Assembly (NCBI GenBank): GCA_951812755.1
Contig: OX638329.1
Coordinates: forward strand, 229,339 to 293,338
DNA length: 64,000 nt
Origin: an uncultured Latescibacterota bacterium
Lineage (GTDB): Bacteria > Latescibacterota > UBA2968
Direction: 5' to 3'
Shown here: positions 42,901 through 51,439 of the stretch, piece by piece
How positions within the stretch are numbered: the stretch's first letter is position 1
How the letters are laid out: the number at the start of each line of letters is the position of its first letter
Program-made: the position numbers and the translations under genes
The notes under the pieces: generated by a model
Seen by the model: the letters and a program-made list of their open reading frames with translations, nothing else
What the model was told of the DNA's origin: nothing
The model's database searches: none

Positions 42901-43128
42901 CTATTTGGAAAGCAAATTCAACAGGGCAATGGATGTAGCGAGATTGGTTGCCAGAATTGTAAACAACAAACCGATAATCCATTTGATCATACTGGTAACA
43001 CGGGTATCAATGTTGTTCAGGCGGGTATCAATGCCATTGAGTCTTTCGTTGATCTGCGCGTTGATGCCTTCCAACATTGCAATACGGGTTTCGTGGTCAG
43101 CAACGCGGGTTTCCAGTGTAGGCAACAT
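42901..43128 (-). CDS. small coiled-coil membrane protein, XhlA/holin-like
   Basis: 75 aa. Heptad-rich helix (LETRVADHETRIAMLEGINA, then INERLNGIDTRLNNIDTRV) followed by one transmembrane helix (WIIGLLFTILATNLATSIAL). This two-part layout is that of XhlA-type phage or spore-era holin partners and small membrane anchors. AAAGGAA lies 9 bases before the ATG, and a terminator follows. No phage genes are near it; function unknown. Confidence 0.7.
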   Translation of the reverse strand: MLPTLETRVADHETRIAMLEGINAQINERLNGIDTRLNNIDTRVTSMIKWIIGLLFTILATNLATSIALLNLLSK

Positions 43129-43299
43129 TTGTGGAGGTTCCTTTCTTTAATCTGTGCTCGAGAATCCTGGCAAGAAGCGTTCTCTCATTGCCTCAAGTTC
43201 AAGGTTATTCCGAATCATCGCTGCTCCCTCCGCCTGTCTCTAAAAAATAGCACCATGCCCTTTGGAATGCAAGGCTAAATCACATAATACAGACTCCGT

Positions 43300-44601
43300 T
43301 TACTCCCCACTATAACCAATACAATACAAATGCGTCGCCGTCCGAATAAAAAGCTGTGACCCGGATGACACGGGCGATGACAACGTGTACGTACCATCCA
43401 GTTCATTCGTACCCAAAACCTCAAACTTTGGACCAGCGGCCAGAACAGTCGTCACGGCATCTTCATTCAGCAAAAACAACTTCCCATCCGCCAGATGGGG
43501 TGACGCACTCACAATCCCCTGTGCCGTTCGCTCTGGACCCCACACCACAGCACCGGTCTTCGCGTCCAGACACATTGCCCGCCCGCGATCATCAACCATA
43601 TAAAAATACTTCCCGTCACTCGTCGGCGTGGGCACATCCGGCGCAGCAGCCCCCTCCCACTTCCACACCACATTGTCGGAAACATCGCCCGTGCCACCAG
43701 CAGCCAACGCCAGCAAGGGCCGCTGCCGGGTCGGCGCATAAATCATATCGCCGACCACCACAGGAGACGCCACAATCCGATAATTGCCCCTCCGACCGGG
43801 ATTCAACCCATTTGCTCGCCAGACCTCGCGCCCCGTATCCGGATCGTGCCCCGTCACACAATCCCCACCCGTAATAACAATCTGAGTCTTGTCATCGCGC
43901 TTCAAAAGCGTGGGCGTCGTGTACGAATCGGGAGACTCCCGAATAGCATCTGTCGGACGCTCCTTGCGCCAAACCTCCTTCCCATTCTCAGCGTCCAGTG
44001 CCACAACATACGACGGATCATCCGTGCGCATCCCGTGAAGCACCTGAAGAATGAGCTTCCCATCGTACAAAATCGGCGAAGACGCATACCCGAAAAGCAG
44101 ACCAAATCTGCCGTAGTCCTTTTGGAGGTCGCGCGACCAAACCGCTTTCCCCGCCACATCCAGACACGTCACAACCCCATTGCCCGTAACCACCCACACA
44201 TGCGCCCCATCCGTAACAGGCGAAGGCGACGTCGTATTGTGCTTGCGACGCAGCACATTGCCCTCATCCAACTTATACCGCCAGAGTTCACTGCCATCTT
44301 TTTTCGACAAACACAAAATATAAATCTCCGGTCCCCCCGGTTGCTGTTCCTCTGGCCTTTGTGCAGGCGACGGCGAAGTCAGAAAAATGCGATCTTCCCA
44401 GATAATGGGCGTACTCCCGCTCCACGAGGGCAACTCGGCCTTCCAGATAATATTCTCTTCAAGACTCCAGGACGCGGGCAGATTTTTGGCCGTACTCACC
44501 CCATCTTGCTGCGGACCGCGCCACTGCGGCCAGTTATCTGCCTGAACACCTATTGGAACAAGCGCGACAATACAAACCATGCGAACAATTCGACCAACCA
44601 T
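43300..44601 (-). CDS. secreted PQQ-like beta-propeller protein
   Basis: 433 aa. Signal peptide then NWPQWRGPQQDGVSTAKNLP, the usual start of planctomycete/FCB PQQ-repeat proteins. Repeats: GSELWRYKLDEG, GKAVWSRDLQKDYG, AENGKEVWRKERP, DTGREVWRANG, KTGAVVWGPERT, each a propeller blade. No catalytic motif; likely a periplasmic scaffold or sugar/alcohol-binding propeller of the BamB type. Divergent from the sulfatase gene; 110 bases between starts. Confidence 0.9.
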   Translation of the reverse strand: MVGRIVRMVCIVALVPIGVQADNWPQWRGPQQDGVSTAKNLPASWSLEENIIWKAELPSWSGSTPIIWEDRIFLTSPSPAQRPEEQQPGGPEIYILCLSKKDGSELWRYKLDEGNVLRRKHNTTSPSPVTDGAHVWVVTGNGVVTCLDVAGKAVWSRDLQKDYGRFGLLFGYASSPILYDGKLILQVLHGMRTDDPSYVVALDAENGKEVWRKERPTDAIRESPDSYTTPTLLKRDDKTQIVITGGDCVTGHDPDTGREVWRANGLNPGRRGNYRIVASPVVVGDMIYAPTRQRPLLALAAGGTGDVSDNVVWKWEGAAAPDVPTPTSDGKYFYMVDDRGRAMCLDAKTGAVVWGPERTAQGIVSASPHLADGKLFLLNEDAVTTVLAAGPKFEVLGTNELDGTYTLSSPVSSGSQLFIRTATHLYCIGYSGE

Positions 44602-44711
44602 AGAAATTCCTCCTTAGCAGTGTGATTTTCAACTTGTTTTTCACCCAATTTGACAGATATTTCCCCTTGATTGTTCCTACCTCCCATCGAAATAAAAATA
44701 AAGAGGCTCAC

Positions 44712-46133
44712 ATGCAACAGCAACCCAATATTTTACTATTCATCACCGACCAACAGCGCTCCGACACCATGGCGTGTTATGGCAACGACTGGATCCAGGC
44801 GCCGAACATGAACGCCCTTGCCAACGAAAGCTTTGTCTTTGAAAACCCCTATTGCGCGCAACCCGTCTGCACGCCATCGCGCGCAACCCTCGTGACAGGA
44901 CTATATCCACACTCCGCCAGAATGGTCAAAAACAACATCCTGCTTGATCCAGAAATCAAATCCATCGCAGAAATGACATCAGACACCTACCACAAAGCCT
45001 ACTACGGCAAATGGCACCTGGGCAAAGAAACAACGCGACAACACGGATTTGACGAATGGCTGCCCGTCTTTGAGCTGCCCTGGGTCATCGACCACCCGGA
45101 CACACCCTATCACCAATTTCTATTAAAAAACGGAATCGAACCAGACAAAACAACCCAGGCCGGACACCGCGTATTCTCCGGACAACTGCGCGCAAACTTG
45201 CCCGAACACCTGTCCATGGTATCCTTTTTATGTGACGAAGCCATCCGCTTTTTGATGGAGGACCGAGACAAACCATTTATGCTACAGGTGCACTGCCCCG
45301 AACCACACCCGCCCGTCTCGGGACCCATGAAACATGTACACGACCCGAACAAAATGCCCGTTGGTCCCGCATTTACGCGCTATCCTGAGGGCGCATCGCT
45401 ATTTAACAGACTGAGAGCAGAACGCAATATACAACCCAATGCAACCGCCGAAGAACAACGCGCCGCAGAAGCAAAACTGCGAAAATTCCGCGCCGAATAC
45501 TACGGCACCGTCACACTCGTAGATCGCGCACTGGGCAGATTGATGGACGCCCTTGAAAAATCGGGCCACGCCGACAACACCGTGGTTGTATTCAGCTCTG
45601 ACCACGGCGAAATGGCAGGCGACCAGGGCATGCGGGAAAAACGCGCATTCTTCGAACCCTCCGCCAAAGTACCGCTCCTCATGCGGATACCCCATCTCGG
45701 GCGCGAACACCGAATGATCCCCGGCAACATCAGCCATATCGATCTCGTACCCACCTTATTAGACCTCATGGGACAACCCGTGCCCGACCACCTGCAAGGA
45801 AATAGTCGGGTACCCGTCCTCGAAGGCAGAGAGACACTTGACAATAATGACGTCTTCATTCAGTGGAACGGACTGGGAGATCGCAACCTCGGCTCACCGC
45901 AGATCAACCTAATCGCCACCCTCCCCTGGCGCGCAATCGTAACAGCCGACCGATGGAAACTCAACCTGTGCGCGGGCGACCAATGCGAATTATTCGACCT
46001 GAACAGCGACCCCCATGAACTCACAAACCTATTCGATGAACCTGTACACAGAGACCGCATACGCAAAATGGCGGCAAAGATTCGCCTCTGGCAACGCGAA
46101 ACAGGCGACGACGCGCCATTACCCACAGTGTAA
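44712..46133 (+). CDS. sulfatase (type I, formylglycine)
   Basis: 473 aa, no signal peptide. NILLFITDQQRSDTMACYG (metal Asp), CAQPVCTPSRATLVTGLYP with CTPSR starting at C53 for formylglycine conversion, YYGKWHLGKET, VVVFSSDHGEMAGDQGMREK (metal Asp and His) and PLLMRIPHLGR. Hydrolyses sulfate esters of sugars or polysaccharides; substrate unknown. ATG at 44712 with AGAGG upstream, preferred to 44622. An aldo/keto reductase gene follows after a strong hairpin. Confidence 0.94.
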   Translation: MQQQPNILLFITDQQRSDTMACYGNDWIQAPNMNALANESFVFENPYCAQPVCTPSRATLVTGLYPHSARMVKNNILLDPEIKSIAEMTSDTYHKAYYGKWHLGKETTRQHGFDEWLPVFELPWVIDHPDTPYHQFLLKNGIEPDKTTQAGHRVFSGQLRANLPEHLSMVSFLCDEAIRFLMEDRDKPFMLQVHCPEPHPPVSGPMKHVHDPNKMPVGPAFTRYPEGASLFNRLRAERNIQPNATAEEQRAAEAKLRKFRAEYYGTVTLVDRALGRLMDALEKSGHADNTVVVFSSDHGEMAGDQGMREKRAFFEPSAKVPLLMRIPHLGREHRMIPGNISHIDLVPTLLDLMGQPVPDHLQGNSRVPVLEGRETLDNNDVFIQWNGLGDRNLGSPQINLIATLPWRAIVTADRWKLNLCAGDQCELFDLNSDPHELTNLFDEPVHRDRIRKMAAKIRLWQRETGDDAPLPTV

Positions 46134-46134
46134 C

Positions 46135-46164
46135 GTAGGGGCGGGTTGGAAAACCCGCCCCTAC
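46135..46164. repeat. perfect 13-bp hairpin between sulfatase and reductase
   Basis: GTAGGGGCGGGTT-GGAA-AACCCGCCCCTAC starts one base after the sulfatase stop. It could terminate the transcript or stabilise mRNA, but lacks a T-run; the sequence is of the dispersed-hairpin type (compare 33484-33503). Confidence 0.75.
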
Positions 46165-46180
46165 TCAGGAGAAATACCTC

Positions 46181-47212
46181 ATGAACACAATCAAAACGCG
46201 GACAGTCGGCCAAACAGGCCTCGAAGTAACCGAAATGGGCATGGGTGGCGCGCCCATAGGTGATCTATTCGAACTCGTAAGTGAAACACAGGCACAAAAC
46301 ACATTGCAAGCCGCATGGGATGCGGGCATCCGGTACTTTGACACAGCCCCCTATTACGGCTATGGCAAAAGCGAGCATCGCCTCGGTCACTTCTTGCGAC
46401 AACAGACGCGGGAAGAGTTTGCCATCTCCACCAAAGTCGGACGCGTATTAAAAGCCACGCGCGACCTCAAAACATTTGACAAAGACATGTGGATCGGCGG
46501 CTTGCCCTTTGAATACGCCTTTGACTACAGCTACGACGGCATCATGCGGTCTTATGAAGACAGCCTCCAGCGACTGAGCTTGCACGCCGTAGATCTGCTC
46601 CTCATACACGACCCCGATTACTTCTTTCACACCTCCGAAGACATGGTAACCGCCACCCTTGCCCAAATCTACACAAGCGGCTGGCGCGCCCTAAGCGAAC
46701 TGCGCTCAAGCGGACAAATCAAAGGCATTGGCGTGGGACTCAACATGCTGGGACTCATCCCCCGATTCCTGGACATGATCGATATCGACTTCTTCATCGT
46801 CGCCATGCCCTATACCCTCCTGGACCAGGACCCATTAGACGAGGAATTTCCAAAATGCGCCGAACACGGCGCCGACATCGTCATCGGATCCGTATTTGCC
46901 TCGGGCATCCTCGCCACAGGACCAGTGCAAGGCGCGCTATACGCGTACGACACCGCAACCTCAGAAATCCTTGAAAAAACCCGAAAAATAGAAACAATAT
47001 GCAATGCACACAACGTACCACTCCCAGCAGCAGCCATCCAATTCCCACTCGCACACCCCAGCGTCGCCGCCATCATCCCCGGTGCCCTCAAACCCGAATA
47101 CATCCATGCAAACATCAAAAACTACCAGCACCCCATACCCCAGGACCTCTGGGCAGAATTAAAATCCGAGGGCCTATTGCGAGAAGACGCGCCTACACCG
47201 GGAGAAGTGTGA
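46181..47212 (+). CDS. aldo/keto reductase
   Basis: 343 aa. TRTVGQTGLEVTEMGMGGAP, RYFDTAPYYGYGKSEHRLG (catalytic Asp and Tyr), ISTKVGRVL (Lys) and LLLIHDPD (His), the complete AKR tetrad, then IKGIGVGLN. Closest in style to L-fucose/D-threo-aldose 1-dehydrogenases. NAD(P)-dependent sugar oxidation or reduction is likely. AGGAGAAA lies 8-15 bases upstream. Follows the sulfatase. Confidence 0.93.
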   Translation: MNTIKTRTVGQTGLEVTEMGMGGAPIGDLFELVSETQAQNTLQAAWDAGIRYFDTAPYYGYGKSEHRLGHFLRQQTREEFAISTKVGRVLKATRDLKTFDKDMWIGGLPFEYAFDYSYDGIMRSYEDSLQRLSLHAVDLLLIHDPDYFFHTSEDMVTATLAQIYTSGWRALSELRSSGQIKGIGVGLNMLGLIPRFLDMIDIDFFIVAMPYTLLDQDPLDEEFPKCAEHGADIVIGSVFASGILATGPVQGALYAYDTATSEILEKTRKIETICNAHNVPLPAAAIQFPLAHPSVAAIIPGALKPEYIHANIKNYQHPIPQDLWAELKSEGLLREDAPTPGEV

Positions 47213-47216
47213 AGTA

Positions 47217-47451
47217 GGAAGTGGGAAGTAATACTAATCAGATATAGAAATCTTGCATCAGGTTCTCGAGACTGGGTAATCGCGGCAGGGATGCCGCTCC
47301 CACAGTAAGCGAGTTGTAGGAGGGAAATCCTTTTCCCGACTTACACATCAGTCAAGCGTATCAGCAGGGCCGTCATCGCGGCATGGTGTAAGCCGCGATC
47401 CAGAAGGTTTTGAGCCATCCCGCTTGAAAACACAGATTGGAAACGATAACC
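47217..47451. other. repeat spacer
   Basis: Contains heptamer debris (47203-47231), a degenerate GCGGC hairpin near 47281-47296, GTAGGAGGGAAAT with partial palindromes near 47315-47345, and a REP-like unit at 47372-47403. No gene. Confidence 0.6.
47372..47403. repeat. REP-like unit
   Basis: GTCATCGCGGCATGGTGTAA followed by GCCGCGATCCAG, same orientation as 4487-4518 and inverted with respect to 24868-24899. Confidence 0.8.
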
Positions 47452-47994
47452 ATGATCCACTCACACGCACTCATTAAAGTCGCCTGCAAAATTTTTGGAT
47501 TGATGTATCTGGTAGGTGCAGTTAGTACGCTTGGATTTATACCCCAAGGACTTATAATGACTCAGGACGATACATGGGCAAGTGTAATTTATGGATATTT
47601 TGCTCTGCCTTTTCTCTATTTCATCTTCGCTTATGTATTCTTAAAATATGCCGACGCAATCGCGCAAAAATTAGACCCTGTTAAACGAGATATTGCAATC
47701 TCTCCTGACAACAACTGGCCCCAGATACTTTACAACGTGGGCGTTCGGCTCATCGGGATCTATATGGTGTTCACAGGTGTGCCCAAAGTGATCAATGAAG
47801 GAATTAAAATTGTTGCATCGTATCAAAAATCTATACTTGCACCCCAGCATAGTTCAGTTGTACTCCTGCATATCTGGTCAGAAGGAATCGCCGCTATAAT
47901 TTATCTCGCTCTCGGACTCTATTTGCTCGCAGGTGGGCCTCTCCTGTCAAAATTACAGAATTTTGCAAAAAAGAACCCGCAATCTTCTGAATGA
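47452..47994 (+). CDS. unknown four-helix membrane protein
   Basis: 180 aa. Hydrophobic segments at roughly 12-35 (LIKVACKIFGLMYLVGAV), 48-68 (YGYFALPFLYFIFAYVFLKY), 93-113 (LYNVGVRLIGIYMVFTGVP) and 141-164 (IWSEGIAAIIYLALGLYLLA). ATG at 47452 has no strong ribosome binding site; an in-frame TTG is at 47437. More AT-rich than its neighbours. I do not recognise the family. Confidence 0.65.
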   Translation: MIHSHALIKVACKIFGLMYLVGAVSTLGFIPQGLIMTQDDTWASVIYGYFALPFLYFIFAYVFLKYADAIAQKLDPVKRDIAISPDNNWPQILYNVGVRLIGIYMVFTGVPKVINEGIKIVASYQKSILAPQHSSVVLLHIWSEGIAAIIYLALGLYLLAGGPLLSKLQNFAKKNPQSSE

Positions 47995-48056
47995 ACTGCG
48001 GTCACAGTTGTACATCAATTGCGGGTTCATAGCTTAATCCATATTTTCACAATGAT

Positions 48057-48443
48057 CTATTTCTTCTGATAAGGTGTAATGATCTCCTTTAACATGGGGA
48101 AGTGTCTTCGGTTCAACGTCACCAGTTTTGCCTGGTGGACATCCGCCGTAGCCGCAATCAGAGCATCTGCCAGACCTGTGTTATGGCTCTTCATATAATC
48201 CCGACGATATGTACCGCCTTTAATCGCTATCTCCCGATCAACAGGTACGATCTCAAAGGCTTTCAAGAAAGTTTCTAATGCTTCACGCTCTGATTCGTCA
48301 CGAACGCCAGAATAGAGTTCGGCTACCGCAATAGAAGAAATTAACAATTCTTCTGGACGATTTTCGAGATATTCTACTGCATCTGTTTGATCACGCAAGT
48401 AGTCAATTACAACATCTGTATCCAATAAAAGTCGGATAGCCAT
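48057..48443 (-). CDS. vapC: VapC-type PIN-domain toxin
   Basis: 128 aa. LLLDTDVVIDYLR (first acidic pair), ISSIAVAELYSGV (Glu), GLADALIAATA (Asp) and KLVTLNRRHF, the full PIN acidic set. VapC toxins cleave tRNA or rRNA. It lies 3 bases after vapB and is in the usual antitoxin-first order. Confidence 0.95.
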   Translation of the reverse strand: MAIRLLLDTDVVIDYLRDQTDAVEYLENRPEELLISSIAVAELYSGVRDESEREALETFLKAFEIVPVDREIAIKGGTYRRDYMKSHNTGLADALIAATADVHQAKLVTLNRRHFPMLKEIITPYQKK

Positions 48444-48446
48444 ATC

Positions 48447-48680
48447 TCAAAATCTGTCCCATTCGCGCCGAAGTTCCTCAGCAGAAGGTAGATCTGTACG
48501 ATCTTTCCACATTCCGCGGGCACTCTGAAGCAAGGCGCGTCGGTCTGACTGCTGAAATTGCGAAATCATAATATTAATAGCATCGCGCAGTAATTCATCC
48601 TGGCTCTTGCCAGTCTCACGCGCAATTGTCATAAGACAATCATTTTCGCGATCTGTCAGATCAATGTGAACTATCGCCAT
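48447..48680 (-). CDS. vapB: VapB-type antitoxin (ribbon-helix-helix)
   Basis: 77 aa. VHIDLTDRENDCLMTIARE then TGKSQDELLRDAINIMI forms a ribbon-helix-helix; the C-terminal SARGMWKDRTDLPSAEELRR is the toxin-binding tail typical of this VapB subtype. Autoregulates and neutralises VapC. Confidence 0.92.
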   Translation of the reverse strand: MAIVHIDLTDRENDCLMTIARETGKSQDELLRDAINIMISQFQQSDRRALLQSARGMWKDRTDLPSAEELRREWDRF

Positions 48681-48843
48681 AACATTTCCTTTTTAATCCG
48701 TGTGAGGCAACGTGACGCTCATAATAGCTGTCTATAAACGAATAGTTAAGAAAATCATCCCTTGCCTGTCAAGCCAATTCTGTTAAAGTTACAGAATCTT
48801 GTGAATCAAAATAATAGCTAAATTTTAACGAAAGGACCTTCCC

Positions 48844-49815
48844 ATGCAAACAGTAAAATGGGGCATTATCGGTTGCGGCAACGTATGCGAAGTCAAAAGT
48901 GGCCCGGGATTCTACAAAGCGGACCACTCAGAACTCGTCATCGTCATGCGCCGGGATGGTGAAAAAGCCGCGGACTTCGCCAAACGCCACGGCGTACCCC
49001 AATCCACCAACAACGCCGACGAAGTCATCCATCATCCCAATGTCAACGCCGTGTACATCGCCACACCGCCCTCCTCGCACTGCGACTACGCCCTGCGCGT
49101 CGCCGAAGCGGGCAAACCCTGCTACGTCGAAAAACCCATGGCCATGAACCACCGCGAATGCGTCCAAATGGTCGAAACCTTCAAAGCCAAAAACCTCCCC
49201 CTCTTTGTCGCCTATTACCGCCGCGAACTCCCGCGCTTCAGAAAAGTCCGCCAACTCCTCCGCGAAGGCGCCATAGGAACCCTCACATCTGTACACATCG
49301 TCCAATACGGCAAACTCGACACAAACCCCAACAACTGGCGATTCGACCCAGCCATCGCCGGCGCGGGTAAATTCCTCGACCTCGCATCACACGGCATCGA
49401 CATCCTCGACTTCCTCGTCAGCCCCATCACCCGCGCCAGCGGCTATGCACTCAACACGGGCGGAACGTACGGAGCCGAAGACGTAACAACCGCTGCATTA
49501 GAATTTGAAAGCGGCGTCCTGGGCACAGGCACCTGGAACTTCCACGCCGACCACGCCGACAACCGCATCACATTCACAGGCTCCGAAGGCGAAATCCAGA
49601 CCCCCGTCTTCGCAGACACCGACATCATCCTCAAACGCAACAGCACAGAAGAAAGCATATCCGCACCCAATCCACTACACGTCCAACAACCCCTGATACA
49701 AACCATCGTCAACGAACTGCGCGGCGAAGACAAATGCGTATCCACTGGCGAAAGCGGTGCCCGTGCATCCTGGGTCATGGACCAGTGTCTGATCACCTAT
49801 TACGGCGAGCGATAG
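48844..49815 (+). CDS. Gfo/Idh/MocA family oxidoreductase
   Basis: 323 aa. Rossmann start VKWGIIGCGNVCEVKSGPGF, VNAVYIATPPSSHCDYALRV, CYVEKPMAMNHREC (catalytic EKP Lys), then the C-terminal domain with LDLASHGIDILDFLV. NAD(P)-dependent oxidation of a sugar or polyol; substrate unknown. AAAGGACC precedes the start. The first gene of a run with nitrilase and DUF1080 genes. Confidence 0.95.
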   Translation: MQTVKWGIIGCGNVCEVKSGPGFYKADHSELVIVMRRDGEKAADFAKRHGVPQSTNNADEVIHHPNVNAVYIATPPSSHCDYALRVAEAGKPCYVEKPMAMNHRECVQMVETFKAKNLPLFVAYYRRELPRFRKVRQLLREGAIGTLTSVHIVQYGKLDTNPNNWRFDPAIAGAGKFLDLASHGIDILDFLVSPITRASGYALNTGGTYGAEDVTTAALEFESGVLGTGTWNFHADHADNRITFTGSEGEIQTPVFADTDIILKRNSTEESISAPNPLHVQQPLIQTIVNELRGEDKCVSTGESGARASWVMDQCLITYYGER

Positions 49816-49839
49816 TTCATCTCAAAAAAGGAGAAAACC

Positions 49840-50787
49840 GTGAAAACCGTAAAACTCCTCAGCATCTCATTTCCCAGAGGTGGGTATAAAAACGTAGAAC
49901 AAAACGTAGAACACATGGTGCGCCACCTCGAAGAAACAGCCCCTTACCGCCCCGACTTCGTATGCTTCACCGAAGTCGCGCGAGAACTCGGCTGCCCGCA
50001 AGACAGCGATGCCTGGATGGGCGAACCCATACCCGGTCCCACAACCGAAGCCATTGGCAGAGTAGCCGCGGAAATTGGCACCCATGTCATCGTGGGCATG
50101 CAAGAGCGGTGGGAAGACCAGACCTTCAACGCGGCCGTCCTCATCGGTCGAGATGGCAACGTCATGGGTCGCTACCACAAAGTACAACCCACCGTCAACG
50201 AAATGGCGCGCGGCACCCTGCCCGGCACACAGGCCAATTCCTATGCCACAGACTGTGGCCGCGTGGGCATGTGCATCTGTTTTGACCTCAAATTTCCCGA
50301 AGTTGCCATGATGCTCGCCCGCTCGGGTGCGCGCATGGTCTTCTTCCCCAGCATGTTCAACGGCGGCATGCGACACGCCGCATGGGCGCGCGATTACGGC
50401 GTCTTCCTCGTCGTCAGCCAATCCCAGGAAAGCTCCATCACCGACATGTGTGGTCACCGCCTCGCCTGGCAAGGCTATAGTGAACCCCTCGTAGAACAGG
50501 GCAAACTCCCGCCCTTTGCATTTGCCGAAATTAACGCAGACACCAAAGCGTATCACCTCGACTTCAACCAGAACAAACTCGGCGACATACACAGCACATA
50601 TCGCGCGGGGGTCCGCATCCACATCATGCGCCCCGAAGCCACATTCGTACTCGAATCCCTCATGGACGATATATCCGTAGAAGACATCGAAGCAGAATTT
50701 GAACTCGAAGACCTGTGGACCTATTACGACCGCTCGCGCACCATGCGCGGCGAATGTCTCACAGAACCCGTCGCAATCACACATTGA
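49840..50787 (+). CDS. carbon-nitrogen hydrolase (nitrilase superfamily)
   Basis: 315 aa. GTG start with AAAAGGAG upstream. Catalytic triad regions: PDFVCFTEVAREL (Glu), GRYHKVQPTVNE (Lys) and VGMCICFDLKFPEVAMML (Cys). Hydrolyses amides or nitriles, e.g. carbamoyl-putrescine or N-carbamyl amino acids; substrate not determinable. 24 bases from the Gfo/Idh gene and 12 from the DUF1080 gene, a clear operon. A long minus-strand open frame over this gene is a codon-bias shadow. Confidence 0.92.
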   Translation: MKTVKLLSISFPRGGYKNVEQNVEHMVRHLEETAPYRPDFVCFTEVARELGCPQDSDAWMGEPIPGPTTEAIGRVAAEIGTHVIVGMQERWEDQTFNAAVLIGRDGNVMGRYHKVQPTVNEMARGTLPGTQANSYATDCGRVGMCICFDLKFPEVAMMLARSGARMVFFPSMFNGGMRHAAWARDYGVFLVVSQSQESSITDMCGHRLAWQGYSEPLVEQGKLPPFAFAEINADTKAYHLDFNQNKLGDIHSTYRAGVRIHIMRPEATFVLESLMDDISVEDIEAEFELEDLWTYYDRSRTMRGECLTEPVAITH

Positions 50788-50799
50788 CAAGGAGGCTAC

Positions 50800-51378
50800 A
50801 TGCAACTCTTCGACGGCAAAACCCTCAACGGCTGGGCAGCCACTGGCAATCCCGACGGTTGGATTGTGGATCACGGCTGTCTTTTCTGCACCGCAGAACA
50901 GGGGAAATACCTGTACTACACAGAAGACCTGTTTAAAAACTTTGAACTCTCGCTCGAGTTCAAACACCCGCCCAGAACCAACAGCGGCGTATTCTTCCGC
51001 TGGACCGACCTGGACAACCCCGTGCAAACGGGTATAGAAATCCAAATACTGGACACGCATGGTCACGAACCCGCAACCGTCAAATGCTGCGGCTCAGTCT
51101 ATGATTTACAAGCCCCCACGCACAACACCTGCAAACCCGCGGGCGAATGGAATCACATGATCCTCTACGCCCTGGACAACATCATCCGCGTCACCTTAAA
51201 CGGCGAGCAAATCACCGACATGGACCTCAACCGCTGGACCACGCCGAACCAGAACCCGGACGGCACGCGCAACAAATTCAACCGCGCATTCCGCGAAATG
51301 ACCGAACCCGGGTACATCGGCCTTCAAGACCACGGCAACCAGATCTGGTTCCGCAACATAGAAATCGAAAAACTCTAA
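50800..51378 (+). CDS. DUF1080 (3-keto-disaccharide hydrolase-like) protein
   Basis: 192 aa. MQLFDGKTLNGWAATGNPDG (the usual LFNGKxLxGW start), FELSLEFKHPPRTNSGVFFR, ETGI-like GIEIQILDTHGHEP, GEWNHMILYALDN and GYIGLQDHGNQIWFRNIEIE at the end. Jelly-roll domain; some members hydrolyse 3-keto-glycosides. Here no signal peptide. Co-transcribed with Gfo/Idh, which in this family can make 3-keto sugars, a sensible pathway pairing (inference). AAGGAGG precedes the ATG by 4-10 bases. Confidence 0.93.
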   Translation: MQLFDGKTLNGWAATGNPDGWIVDHGCLFCTAEQGKYLYYTEDLFKNFELSLEFKHPPRTNSGVFFRWTDLDNPVQTGIEIQILDTHGHEPATVKCCGSVYDLQAPTHNTCKPAGEWNHMILYALDNIIRVTLNGEQITDMDLNRWTTPNQNPDGTRNKFNRAFREMTEPGYIGLQDHGNQIWFRNIEIEKL

Positions 51379-51439
51379 CACATAGCACAAGCAGGCGCAA
51401 CCGGGCTGGTCGCGCCTGCCTTTACCGCGAATATCCAAT

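Noticed and set aside
42901..43128. Prophage holin cassette
   Set aside because: No lysin, tail or other phage gene nearby; only a coiled coil plus one membrane helix.
46135..46164. Calling the hairpin a rho-independent terminator
   Set aside because: Strong stem but no T-run; resembles a dispersed hairpin, so listed as a repeat.
49867..51066. 399-aa open frame on the minus strand over the nitrilase and DUF1080 genes
   Set aside because: Codon-bias shadow of genes with clear families, ribosome binding sites and operon spacing.
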